Origin: Tomocerus qinae
Taxonomy: Eukaryota; Arthropoda; Collembola; Entomobryomorpha; Tomoceridae
DNA length: 64,000 nt
Assembly: GCA_020055645.1 (NCBI GenBank)
Contig: CM034546.1
Span: 74,400,001-74,464,000, forward strand
Reading direction: 5' to 3'
Shown: piece by piece, positions 45,884-57,824 of the stretch
How positions within the stretch are numbered: position 1 is the stretch's first letter
How the letters are laid out: the number at the start of each line of letters is the position of its first letter
Notes under the pieces: model-generated
What the model saw: only the letters and a program-made list of their open reading frames with translations
Told to the model about the DNA's origin: nothing
The model's database searches: none
Program-made: the position numbers and the translations under genes

Positions 45884-48728
45884 TTTTAATAGCTATTGGT
45901 GGAAAGGGGATAATTAAATGATTAAGTGACAATTAAATAACATCAAACATGGACACCCAACAACCCAACCAAGGCAACCAAAAACAATGACTTATTTAAA
46001 CAACCGCTGATATCCCAATTTTCGGAATGAGAATTAATCAGAGCTGCCTGAACAGCATTTAAAAACACTAATAATTTTTTTACTAATAGACAGTCAACAG
46101 TAATACTTTTCAATAACCAAACTTCAAATCAGTTTTCCCCGCCCAATGCCAATTATTTCTTGAATCTCACAACACAAGATCAAACGATGATATTCTATCT
46201 GGAATGGACATTGGACACTCACAGTCTCACTATGTACAGCTGAACTCCCTTTGCTTTGGTTGGAGTTGAGTTCAGACTTCGAGATTGGGAGAGTGCGAGT
46301 GTTACAAAGTAGAAAGTAGTACTAACTTTTTAGTTTTTTACACTAATTTTGAGATGAGTCAACGCACTATGCATGCCCATTTCCTTCTCAATTTGTGTAA
46401 AAAAGGTAGGTACTGTGAAACCAAATGAAATTATCTATTAAAAAAGTCATTATAATCGTTTGAAGTTTAAGTGAAAGTAAACGGGGCAAAGTGCTATATC
46501 AAAAAAGAAAAAAAAAACAAAAAACGCCGGTTTTTTATTAAATGGTTTCACTCCTACATTTTCTCATGAAAGGGTAAAAAAGGGCTATAGTAGAATTCTA
46601 CCGATTCCAACAGTGTCCGGACTCGGGAGCTTATTTAATGACATCATTTGCATTAAATAAGATAAATATTTGACTACAATAATGGGGGCATATTGGAAGA
46701 AATGATTATCAAATCAATATGAAGTGAAAAATATGGTCGAAATATTTTGTTTTGTGTTTGATAAACAAATGAGATAAAAATTTCTAAAACTGAGATATAA
46801 TGAAAATTAATAAAGGGGTACTTAATACCGAAACAGATATATATAAGATTTAATATCCAATTGCCAATTCTAACTAAGCAATCGCATTCAATGATTTCCT
46901 CAACTCAACTCAACCTCAACATAATTTTTTTATATTCTAATTCTGAAGCTACCACATATATTGGGAATAGGGAATACTTATCGTCACCACTAAGTAAGCA
47001 GGGTATTCGTCTAGGGAGAGAAACTGATTTGGAAAATGTCCATGATGATGGTGATCACATTCTTTACTTTTACTGAGCACAAGCGTATTTGGTTACGATC
47101 ATATTGTAAGCTTAATTATATTCATTATTCATTGAGATTATCTTTATAGTCGATGTAAAATTTTCTCCCAGACGAAATAGAAATAACCAAAACTAAAGAC
47201 TGTATAGGTCAACAATATTTTATTACGACATCAAGATAGTAATACTAATGTTACAAGGAACACTTCACAAGGGCAAGGGTAACAATTCTGTTTAAATACC
47301 TACATCAAATAATATAAGAACAATGGCTGATTTTGATATTTTTGCTACCTAAATCTGTTGGAATATGGTAAATAAGTAATATTTTTCTAAAAACATCTTT
47401 TATTAATTATCTTTCTATATACTTCGTTGTATTAATTAGTACAACAAATAATAATAACGAAGAGAAATAATGAAGTTATGAGGGTCAAAGGGATCATTAA
47501 TTTGCATTTTAAGGCCAATTTTCAGCTCAACTAATGATAATAATTACACAAGAAGGACTAAATACTAATGTATTATACAGTTAATTGCTTTTTCTTAATT
47601 CTTAATAAAAATTTTAGCAAAATTGAATTGTGAATTAATCCATTTTAATTTTACTTTATATGAGTAAAATATTACATACCAATAAAAAGCATAGTTAATT
47701 TTCAAGAGTTCTTATTGCCTTTCTAGAGTGACTATAATATTTTATGTTACATCCCTGATTAACCACATTAGATAACTAGATACTGAAGTACACACCCATA
47801 TTCTTGAGATACAACAACGTTTTTTATAGACATATTCACAGTTAGTTGTAATACCGTTATGACTCGTAATCATAGTCACAATATTTTTAATGAATACTTC
47901 CTAGGTTATGTATAGTACATTAGCATTTCTACCATTCATATTGTCTGTGTATTGTATGACTAGAATATTTAACAATGTGCACAATTTGCAGTTAGTTAAT
48001 TGTATATAATAATGATTACAAGTATAAATCAAAATATAAAAAATGTATAAGTATTACATGCAGTAATGAAAACGTAAATAATATATATTTTTAACGTAAT
48101 AAATTAGGTGGAATTTTGCAAAATTCTGTAGGAGCTATTATTATGACTTGTTTAAAAGATTATAATAAACATTTAAACTGATTTCTTTGTTTTTGAATTA
48201 TTTTACATTGACATGGAATATTTTGGAAACGCAAAATATTAACCTATTATTACATATTAGTGCTAACACAACGATGGGAAAGCATTAAAAGCTTCTTATA
48301 GTATCTTAAATACACTTGAGTTTTCTTTCCCTTGGTTTTTGATATGTTGAAAATGCTATAATTATTTACAAATATTTGCGATACGATATCTTTTCAATTA
48401 TGTCTGGTGTTTAGTTTTCGTCAACAATAATAAGATTAACGATTGTTATGGCCTCTTTTGTCTTTGCTTAGTTGTGGTTTGCGTGTGAAGATTATATGAC
48501 TTTCATTGTCAGTTTCATTAACTGAAGCCAGGAAAATCAGAAAAATTGACGCCGTCTTTGAATAAGTTCGTTATTTAACCTCTCCAAAATATTGTCATTT
48601 CATTATAGCGACATTAAATATAGAACCACTTTCGTTATAAAATAATTCAAAATTAGATCAAAAATCGTACACATTTAATTGGTCGTATTTGTTGCTTCGT
48701 CTGGGCACTCCGCCATAACATGAATGCT
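45884..48728. other. Intergenic region without visible genes
   Basis: About 2.8 kb of AT-rich DNA upstream of gene D and downstream of the ZAD-like short gene. No exon, repeat array or inverted element stood out. In particular I found no C2H2 finger motif that could serve as a last exon for the short gene. Confidence 0.6.
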
Positions 48729-49290
48729 TTAGTATATCAATGTGTCAGAGAGTATCTCCAAAACGAATATTTTTCGCTCCAATATCATCACCTCCTCAAA
48801 AATGTGTTTAGCCTGTTTCGCTAAACCAAGACAAGATTGACACAAATCGATCCATGTATTTTTATCTTCATTTATCTCTCGCCATTCATTCAGCGCCTCT
48901 TGGTTGCCATTGAGGATTTTCTTCATCAAAGTTTCTACAATCAACCCTTTTCTAAGCTCTTCTCCTGTTGGAACTGAAATATAAAAATATTCTTAATCGA
49001 GTAGTAAGAGAACTTTCAACTGTGGCCTGCAAATTACTGTACTAATGACTAAGTTATAATACCATGAGCATAACAACCATTAAAATTTGAAACTAAACAG
49101 TAAACTTGTGTGCAATGTGCATATAATGACATATGATATGTATTACTGAAAATGCTGTCTTACCCTCGTCCTCAAGCGACAAAATAATTGCAGCAACTTC
49201 TTTCTTATTCTTGTAATACCAATAAAATTTTTCAAGAATGGAATCTGCGTCACTTCCATTTCTTGTCTTGAATTCCGCATCAGAAGACAT
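48729..49290 (-). CDS. Short ZAD-like protein without fingers (123 aa)
   Basis: Exons are 49290-49164 and 48973-48729 (372 nt, ending TAA), with a phase 1 GTAAGA intron just like intron 1 of genes A-E. Exon 2 reads GEELRKGLIVETLMKKILNG, then WIDLCQSCLGLAKQAK and VMILERKIFVLE, clearly homologous to WIYWCDSCSVLVDEAK plus the following helix in the neighbours. Exon 1 has KFYWYYKNKKE where the others have RCFxCYxNxKE: both cysteines of the first CxxC are aromatic. The frame ends where the others splice into the finger exon. It is either a finger-less relative that could pair with the full proteins through the ZAD-like helix, or a decaying gene. The open, spliced frame favours a gene. Confidence 0.65.
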
Positions 49291-49565
49291 AATTACGCCG
49301 TACAGACAACAGAATTATCACCCAAAACTCTTTTCTACGTCTTTCTTTTCCAATCCTCAGCTGATTTGTTTTGTAGTTAGCGGTATCGATCAGTAGTCAG
49401 TAGAACACTTGGTTGTCTTTCTCACTGTGGACTGTGATGAATTCTCAATGGCTAATGGCTGGTGGTGGCTATGTTCTATTTTATTATACACAAAATATAC
49501 ATACAATACATAGGAAAGGAATATTATGAATTTGTGCAGTAATAATAATCTTACTTTTTGCCTTG

Positions 49566-49700
49566 AGAAAGACAGATGGTAAAGCTGAAACTGAGACTGA
49601 CAGACTGAGACGAAAAACACGACAAACGGACGAAGAGAAAAGGTAAGAAAGACAGATGGCAAAGCTGAGACGGACGGAAGACCAAGAGAAACAGACAAAG
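49566..49700. repeat. Imperfect duplicated purine-rich tract
   Basis: Two copies of AAAGACAGATGG(T/C)AAAGCTGA with GAGAC-rich sequence after each, about 80 bases apart. It lies between the divergent starts of the short ZAD-like gene and the F-box gene, so it is in the shared promoter region. Confidence 0.7.
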
Positions 49701-49986
49701 ACATAGAAAGTCGTGTGTCTTGTAGTGTCCGTTCATTGTCCTTTGATGTGTAACTGTGTAATGTAAGTAAATGTGAAGTCATAATTACTGTGACTGTGTG
49801 ACTGTTAAAATCTAAGACAAATCAGAAAATATCTAGTGATCTTTCAAGTGGAAAAGTTGAGAGTAGAAGTTTGTAAGTGGGTAAGCCTTTGATAATATAA
49901 TCATGAGAACAAGGCTTTTTCTAGTTTTGATATTTTTGTATCAATCCCGATAATTATGTTTGATATTTTCTCAGAAAGAATTAAAA

Positions 49987-51884
49987 ATGGAGGAAGAAAA
50001 GGAGTGTGCTAGAAAAAGTGAGAATGTGGACACATTTGGGAGCAATAAAATCGGAAACAATGGGAGCGATAAAATCGAAAAAGATAAAGAAAACAACATC
50101 ACCGTATTCCAAAATCAAAAAAATCCTTTGGAACTAATTCCTGTAATTTGAAAAATTGACATTAATATAAATACCCATTTATTGAATAAATAATGAACGT
50201 TGATTTAGCATGTAAAATATAGGTAATATTATTATATAGGGTAAAATATAATAATATATGGTAAACGTTAATAATGTGTAATATGTCTTAGGTCATAGGA
50301 TGTGTGCTGCAATTTTTGAACGTTGCTGACCTCAAAAACTGTCGATATATTTCAAAAGAATGGAGCTCGGCGGCATTACTGGAATTAAAGCGTCGTTCAA
50401 AAATCGGGTTTAAGCGATTATGGTTTTGGGATGATGATTTTTCCTTTGAACACTTCAAGGAAAGGACTCCCACCTTGTTTCATGATGAGATTTCGAACAC
50501 TTCCTTGGCCATTCCTTTCAGAGCGTTCGGGTTTTACAGCGGTGACTTTACAGGTTGGAACGTCACGGAATTAAATAGTTTCGTCCAAAGTCACAAGAAT
50601 ATTTTACATGAGTTGTATGTGAAATCTTTGAATGTATTTGATGAAGATGATAGGCTTTTAGATAGTTTTGATATAACTTCATGCATATCAGATTCACCGA
50701 TGACAAGGCCAAATACTAATTACAGCACCAAATTATCGGTCTGTCAATCCAAACTTCTTGACGGAAAGACGGAAATAATGGTTCCGATCTCTTCCCTTAT
50801 TTATATAAAAAAATTGGAATTTGACGGTTGTCAAATAATTCTGAACGATAAAACTAAAATCAGTCCTACAGAATTAATGTTAGAAGGGGTCAAGTTCATT
50901 AGAGATGGACATGAACTCGATAATGTTTGTGTCAACGAGGTTTTCGACTTTTCAAGGTCCAAGAAAATCCAAATAAATACTACTAACTATGACGATTTAA
51001 TGAATACAGAACCTCCTTTAGTATCTCTGGACTTGAGTTTAAATAAATCAGTGGTTCTTGACTATCTTGATTTGACAAATGTCAAAATTATGAATTGGGG
51101 TGGCTGTAAATGGACAATAAAAAAGTTAATGTTGGGTAGAATACCGTTTATAGAAACAACAAAAATGCAAGTGAAAGATTTTCTTATCTATTTTTCTAAA
51201 ATAGACATTTCTGTACTTCCAAAATCAATACAAAGGCTCGTGGTCTATGTAGATACAGAAACCCCATGTTTTTGTAGCCAGTCTGTTGCACTGCCGAATT
51301 TAAAGTTTCTGCATTTAAGAGTCGGAGCTCAGCTACCTGGCATAATTTCCCATTTCGTCAATTGCTTGATAGTTGAACTGTATTTAACAGGTAACGACTC
51401 AGATTCGGATCCCCTTGAAATTAATTTCGATTCCATTCCCAAAAGTGTTAAGAACCTGAAACTGAATGGTGTGAAAGTAAACATACAGGTGACAGATAAC
51501 GCTTTAAATCTTGATAAACTTGTTTTGGAAAATTATCCCATTACTTTTCAAGACGATAATTTAAAAATACTTACCAGCTCTCATTTTAATACCTCCGAGT
51601 TGATCATCGTTGATAGTGACCCCGACTCCGAGATACAAGCTCATGATGCAGATTTGGTGCAGCTTTTACATTTTGATAAGAAGTGCCTTGGTCGTGACCA
51701 ACGTTTTTACATCGGACCATTTAAATGGAACGAACATTGTACCTTTGAAAATAGCCAGTTGGTCAAATATGTAGCCGAAAAGGCTGCATGTTATGTTTTT
51801 AATAATGGTATAGGAAAGCCTGTTGATCGAGGCGAATTTCTGAAGTTGGCAGCCGTGGCACGGGAAATATCTAGTTATCGCTAG
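49987..51884 (+). CDS. F-box protein with leucine-rich-like repeats (582 aa)
   Basis: Exons 49987-50142 and 50292-51884 join in phase 0 (1749 nt). A TTTTCTCAG at about 49967-49975 suggests an intron in the 5' leader, with a GTAAGT donor near 49873. Residues about 46-85, split by the intron, form an F-box: NPLELIP then VIGCVLQFLNVADLKNCRYI SKEW, matching LPxEL..IL.xLxxxDLxxCRxVCKxW. F-boxes bind Skp1 in SCF ubiquitin ligases. The rest (about 100-560) has irregular leucine-rich segments such as IKKLEFDGCQI, LVSLDLSLN, LPNLKFLHLRV, VKNLKLNGVKV and LDKLVLENYPI, the usual substrate-binding part. An N-terminal 45 residues is charged. Orthologue and substrate are unknown. It is the only + strand gene among the zinc-finger cluster and is divergent from the short ZAD-like gene. 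Confidence 0.85.
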
Positions 51885-52718
51885 TAATCCCCTAATTTGC
51901 ATAGCCTGGTACGTATAGACGCTTAAAGTTGTGATTAATTTGTGTTAAAATGGTTAGGTTATGCAAATAAAGGGATTGCCGTGTGGAACTTTCTTTTTCA
52001 TAATATGCCTTAGACATTTATTAATCCCCTTTTGTACTTTTTCTGCACTTTAAATAATTTCGATAAAAATATTGATCTAACTAAGTAAAAAATTGAATAT
52101 AAAAATATACTCGAAAAATACCTAAATACGTTGACGAAAAGTATATTACTTTTCGTCAACGTGTGGTTTTCGTGTCAGAGATAATAATAGTATAGTATTG
52201 TCCTGTTATGTAAAATTTGCACTGATAAAATCACCTGGACCTAAATAAATATAGTAACACGTGTATAACTAGTAACGGCAGTAACAAAAAATATTCTTCC
52301 TAAATATTAATTCCCCATGGCGAAATTACTGCATCAATATTTTTTGGGAAAAATACTCTCAATAATAATGCAAAATAAATATTACTTTTCATAGAGTGTA
52401 TTAATTATTAAATATATACCTTTAATGCACATATTATAATCGCTAAAAATTGTAAACATTATGATATTGAATAAATAAACTGTGATTGGCAGCTGGTTTT
52501 TAGTATTACTTGTTTTAAAATTATCTAAAATACCTACTGCAATTAAATAAATTAACCCAAGATTTAGAACACACGCCTTATCCTTCATGTACATACGCTG
52601 AACATTCTCTATTGCATGGTGTAAACGATAAGTGTTGACGTGACTTAGAGGATTTACATTCCACCTAATTGGTGATATTATGGAATATAAATTATACCAA
52701 CGATATAAGTAGATGAAG
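51885..52718. other. 3' flanks of the F-box gene and gene E
   Basis: From about 52031 to the right the sequence is a diverged copy of that starting at about 59349 (CTGCACTTTAAATAATTTCG and on), so the left border of the E/F duplication falls here. A GACGAAAAGTATATTACTTTTCGTC hairpin lies at about 52134-52158. No gene. Confidence 0.7.
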
Positions 52719-55490
52719 TCATTGTTTTTTCCTGTGTGACTTTTCGTGTCTTTCGAGATCGGTTTTTCCATTAAACCGTTTCTCACAAATAGTACAAGGA
52801 TACTTTCCAGGCTGTTTGTCGTGGACCATTTCTATATGCCTCTTCTTGGTGGACGATTCTGTAAAGCGTTTGCCACAAAGTGTACACTGATAGGGTTTCT
52901 CTCCGGTATGTTTCTTCTCATGTGTTTTAACATAGCTTTTCAAATGGAATCGTTTGTCACACAATGAACATTTGTATGGTGCCGGTTCTCCGGTGTGCGA
53001 CCGTTCATGAGTTTTTAATGTCAGTTTGGATCGAAAGCGTTTTTCACAAAATGAACAAGAAAATGGCATATCTCCGCTGTGTGTTTTTTCGTGTAGATCC
53101 AAACTCCCTTTTACTCCAAATTTCTTGCCACAGAATTGACAGACGTGGGACAAGGGCCGTTCTGGAATATGAATTTGTTCATGAATTTTCAAACTGCTTG
53201 CTGTCATAAAAGATTTTCCACAGGTGGAGCACATAAATGGCCTGTCCCTTTTTTCCTCTTTGTGTAATGTCATGTGCAAAGAAAGGCCTTGAACAGACGA
53301 CAAATTCTTGGCACAAACAGTACAACGAAAGGGATTGTCTTCACTATGGGTGTTTTCATGATTACTTAGTGACTGTTTCCATTTAAATCCTTTTCCGCAT
53401 GTTGAGCATTTGTATGGTTTAATCAAAGATTCTTCATGTCGTTTTTTGTGTTTAGTTAGATAACGCAGATTATGAAATCCTTTTCCACATTTGTCACATA
53501 CGTATGGTTTCTCTTTCTCCCCGTTATGAGTTACCTCGTGCTTCTTTACCAGAGCATATGTGCGAATCTTTATTCCACAAATTTTGCACGGGTAGATTTT
53601 TTCAAAGCGATGAACCACCTTCATATGCTTCGCCAACTCAAAGCGATTTTTGAATTCTAACTCACACTTATGGCAAATGAAATTGCCAGTTGGAGCGGAA
53701 TTGGTTTCCTCATTACAGTTACTTTGATGGTATGCTAAATCACTATCAAACAAAAATTGAGCACTACAAGTAGAACAAGTGTATATTTGTAACGATCCTA
53801 CATCATTGACATATGATATGATGTGGGTATCCAGCTCTGTAAATTGTCCAAGTTCGCTTGGAAGTTGTTTTGGAGTTGTAGATTGCTTTTTTTGTCTTCG
53901 GAATGTATTTTCTATATTTTCTTCATTTTTTGCAATTTTGCCTAAAACAACATCGTAATGTTATCAGCTTGACAATGATACAAAAACAATGATTACAGTT
54001 TTTTATTTAAAATTGTCAAAGTTAAAATTGCAGGTACGTTTTAAATTTTTTCTGTCTGGCTTGTGAAATGTGCTTCTTGGATAAGATTTTTGTGATGTCG
54101 TCGATGTATTAGATTCCATTTGGCAAATACTCTCGTCCTTGGTTCCATGTTTATTGATGTGTTTGGGTTGAATAGCTTCATCAATGTCTTGTCCTTCCTT
54201 TAAGTCTTCATTCTCACAGTCATCGAAAGCACTTTCCCCTGAAGTGAATTGGTCTTCCATTTTGGAGTCACTTTCTAATTTCACTTCCGCTTTCCAAAAT
54301 CCATCATCATTTTGGGCATCTGTTTGAGTTCCTATCATAGAGATCGTCACGTCAAAAAATGTTTGATGAGTTGAGTGTTGAAACTTTAGGAAATTCAGCT
54401 CAATTCAATTCAATTCATTTTGGAAGTTTGTAATAGTGTAACCTAGTGTACTTTAATGTTCAACAACAAAGAAAATTTAAAAAAATTGCAAGACCTACTT
54501 ACAACCCGTTACAGAAGCTCACCCTAGTAAAAGCGCTGCATAATAGTTTGCTAGCGATGCAAATGCATTTTCCACTGGTCTTAAACTAATGTTTAAGTCA
54601 GGTTTAGTCAATATCTATCAAATTTTACTACAGTTATCGCGACAAGAAACTGAATGACAGACTGCAGTTTTATAAGCTTGCTTTTTCGGGAAAACTAAGT
54701 CTCCTCCTGCTGAAATTCTTTTGGGAGGTTCCCCCTTAGCTGGGTTCACTAGTTATAAGTATAAATATCATCTGTTATATGAGCGACAAAATTTTCTTGA
54801 CAGAAGAAGGCGATGCATCCATCACATTCTGATTCCAAAATGTGTCATAATAAGTTCTCATTTCCACTCTAAAATATACCAATTGCCAAAAAATCGGTCG
54901 AATACAAGACAGTGCGTAGTGTGATAGGTAGTTTCTTCTCTGTATGCGAATACCATATTTCTGTCCGTCTGTCTGTCCGTTAATCCCTGTTCACGATAAC
55001 ATTCGAACGGTTTGAGCTATAAAATGTTCAAATATTTAAGGTACAATCTACAGGTAAATAAGAAGGCCGATTTGGTATACGGGCAAAATGTTTTTTGGGT
55101 GGCTTCGCCGTAAATTGACAGGATCTACCAAAATTAACGAAATCTTAAAGATGCTAGGCCCTCACGTTAAAAACGGATATAAAACCCTGGAAGATCCGCC
55201 AGCACCATCCAACGACATAAAGACAAGGAGCAAGACACTTTATAGTTAGTGTTATATGTCAGAATATTGAGAATATAGTCTTAGTTTTGTTACATAGATT
55301 TTAGAATCGAAACAATTCAGCCTGCTATATGTCAATATTATAATTTAACCAAATGGTCTTAGTTCATATACTGGTAGTTGTCTCTACTTATCATACTACG
55401 AGTAAATGTTTGTCAAAAGAACTGAATTGACCATATTCAATAGATTTCAGAATCGATAATCAATAATTCGAAGCCAAATAAATAGCAAAT
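52031..55490. repeat. Segmental duplication, copy 1 (gene E side)
   Basis: This segment, spanning the last two exons of E, their 3' flank and part of intron 2, is repeated in the same orientation at 59349-64000. Matching landmarks are CTGCACTTTAAATAATTTCG (52043 and 59366), the finger exons, GTAATAGTGTAACCTAGTGT (54429 and 62971) and TCTGTCCGTCTGTCTGTCCG (54960 and 63609). Identity is very high in places and lower in the 3' flank. Confidence 0.92.
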
Positions 55491-57135
55491 AAATAGTCTT
55501 TCGAAGCCTCATAATTAATACATTGAATCAGCTGTGTAACCCATGTGTGATAGTATGTATTCTCGCCATGGAAATAACCAATAAAATTTCAAATTTAGAA
55601 AAATATCAACCAATCCCGTGGCCGAGTTAGAACAATAGAACTGCATCTATGGTCCCCAAAATATGATCCCGATAGTACTTTTAATTTTATTTTTTAATTT
55701 TAATATTTTAATTATTTTTAAATTAAATTAAATTAAATTTTTAAATTTATTTTAATTTTTAACCGATAGAAATTTTAATAAAAAAGAGAGAACACAAAGT
55801 AGGAACTTACGGCTCATAACTAATGATCGTACAATATCTGTTAGTTCATTCTCCTTGCAGTTTTGGTTTTCAAATTTTCCGTCTGAAATATCTGTGGAGG
55901 TAGTACTTATTTTGTCCTCCACATTATGTTTTAGACTGAGTATTCTATTCTCTAATCGCTTTACTTTAGCATAAAGCATTTTCCCTTCCTCCATCAAAAC
56001 AGAACAGGAATCACACCAATAAATCCAAGATAGCGGATCTTCAAGCTTTTCTAGAAGTTGGGAGTACATGTCGTCTGAGAAACTGAACAGTTTTCGAAAC
56101 AAAAAGTCTGTTATGAACTCTTGTTCTTGTGTGTATTCAAAGTATTCATCTTTAAATTCTGAAAAATAAAATGTATTTTTCATTTAGTAAGTGCAATTCA
56201 AGGTTGTATTGAGAGGTGCCTTCGGGGCAAATGCCTTCCACACCCCGAAATCCAAGAATAGAGAAAATTTATTTTCAAAATACCAAAAAAAATATGGCGC
56301 CTTGCGCGATTGTATGGGATTTTTTGGGTATTTTTGACTCTTTTTTTTACAGAAAATAAGCCAAGCCAAAATAAATAGTAATGTGCAGAGCCGCAGCCAG
56401 AGTTTGGGGTGGGGGATGGGTGGGGCACCCAGAAAAAATTCCATAATTTTTGCGAGAAGCCTGAAAATTTTATCTGTTTTTTGCTTCTTTATATTGTCTC
56501 GATTTCGGTGGGGTGCATGGCACGTACCCCGATGCGATGCCTCCCCTCGCTGCGGCCCTTATAATGTGAATAAGTAATAATAATCAGCAATAATTATGAT
56601 TATTGATGTGACTCCCTGAAATACGTAAAATTATTTCCGAATATCTAAAGTTTAACTTTCAAAAGTTGTAATTTGAAAATTTAAAGATGTTTGTAAAATG
56701 AATGACAGCAAGGTTGAAGGTTAGGTTGTAAAATTTTAATTTCTCAGTTTTATGCAAATCAACAAGGTTGATGTTAAGGGTATCTCTATGCATTTTTGTT
56801 AAATAAATCAACGATTGTTATATTATAATAATTCATATTTTTGTACCTACTTTTTTTCAAACAAAATCTAAATGAAGGTCTATTCATGAAGTCATATTCA
56901 TATTTCATATCATAGTTTGTAAATTAGGAATTTCTTTATGAATATAATTTCCATTCAGTCGCCTGTGAAGATCTTTCACCTTTAATTTAACAAGTGACAA
57001 GCAATAATCAACAATAAGGATAATAAACAATTAATGAAATATAAATAAGCTCAATGTTTAATTCTGCTTGCCTGAGATATTATCGTAGCATATAAAACAT
57101 GGCCGAGAGAGATCCGAATTCTCTTCACAATCCAT
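52719..57135 (-). CDS. ZAD-like C2H2 zinc-finger protein, gene E (642 aa)
   Basis: Four exons: 57135-57072, 56158-55811, 54331-54038, 53941-52719 (1929 nt). Exon 1 reads MDCEENSDLSRPCFICYDNI and ends CAG before GCAAGC, a GC-AG intron. Exon 2 carries LFRKLFSFSDDMYSQLL, then WIYWCDSCSVLMEEGK and a helix. Exon 3 is an acidic linker specific to E and F (GFWKAEVKLESDSKMEDQ, FDDCENEDL). Exon 4 has a basic patch (FRRQKKQ), a C2HC finger (CSTCSAQF...HQSNC) and eleven C2H2 fingers, including the GEPAPYKCSLC linker. All three introns are phase 1. Intron 1 contains the hAT-type MITE 56386-56560. Intron 2 contains transposon debris that is also present upstream of gene F. Confidence 0.87.
55440..55690. 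repeat. Segment present inverted at 62526-62870
   Basis: Runs such as GGAAATAACCAATAAAAT, TAGAACAATAGAACTGCAT and CGCCATGG are found here and, reverse complemented, at 62526-62870. It looks like two copies of one transposable element in opposite orientations, one in intron 2 of E and the other in the region upstream of exon 3 of F. Confidence 0.8.
56386..56560. mobile_element. hAT-type MITE, 175 bp, in intron 1 of gene E
   Basis: Ends CAGAGCCGCAGCCAG and CTCGCTGCGGCCCTT belong to the CAGGGCCGCAGC family. Flanks GTAATGTG (56378-56385) and ATAATGTG (56561-56568) form a 7-of-8 target duplication. Internal G-run GGGGTGGGGGATGGGTGGGG is near the left end. Confidence 0.82.
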
Positions 57136-57815
57136 TTTAATCGCAAATGATGAGATGGCTTTGAGTTTGAAATTGTCAGATTTGTGAAGTGAAAATTAAA
57201 TTTTCTATCACTTTACACTTGGCGCTGCTTAGTTAGTAAGTCAGGACAGAATTGTTTTAGTCTCACCACTGGGGTAAATCCAGCTGGCTGAATCCGAAAG
57301 TCCAGCTAGCCGAATCCGAAGGTCGAGGTAGCCGAAGCTGAAGGCCCAGCTAGCCGAATCCGAAGGTCCAGGCAGCCGAAGAATGTACTAGGTAGCCGAA
57401 GTTCTAGGTAGCCTAAATCAGAAGTACCAGCTACCCGAAACTAAAGTACCCAGAGAGTTGGCAACCTGCAGGTTGCGTAAAGTAGAGTCAAAACGGTAAT
57501 GCCTTTCAATGGTACAAAAATCAATCCCTATTGTCTTCGATTATGCATCAGTAGGTATGGTAAAAATTTCGCGCCGTTTTACGGCGGAAGTTGTCAGATG
57601 TATAGTAGGTATCGGTAAATTTTCGCGCCGTTTAACGGCGGAGCTATTCATCACTGTTATAAAAAAATATTCTCCACTTTTGCTCTATTTCCCTGTGTAT
57701 TATTAGAAGCTCTTTGGAAGTACCAGCTACACGAAGCTGAAGTACCACCTACCCGAAGCCGAAGTACGAGCTAGCGGAAGCCGAAGGTCCAGCTACCCTC
57801 ATCTGGGCTTTGGTG
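57136..57815. repeat. CCGAAG repeat region upstream of gene E
   Basis: Units of about 20-24 bases, GTCCAGCTAGCCGAATCCGA and variants (GGTAGCCGAAG, CTACCCGAAG), run from 57285 to 57445 and again 57715-57800. Between them lies the 57520-57690 repeat with two TTCGCGCCGTTT(T/A)ACGGCGG units, also seen at 10189. The same CCGAAG units occur at 27108-27290. Gene E's promoter must be near 57136-57280. Confidence 0.75.
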
Positions 57816-57824
57816 TCACGTAAA

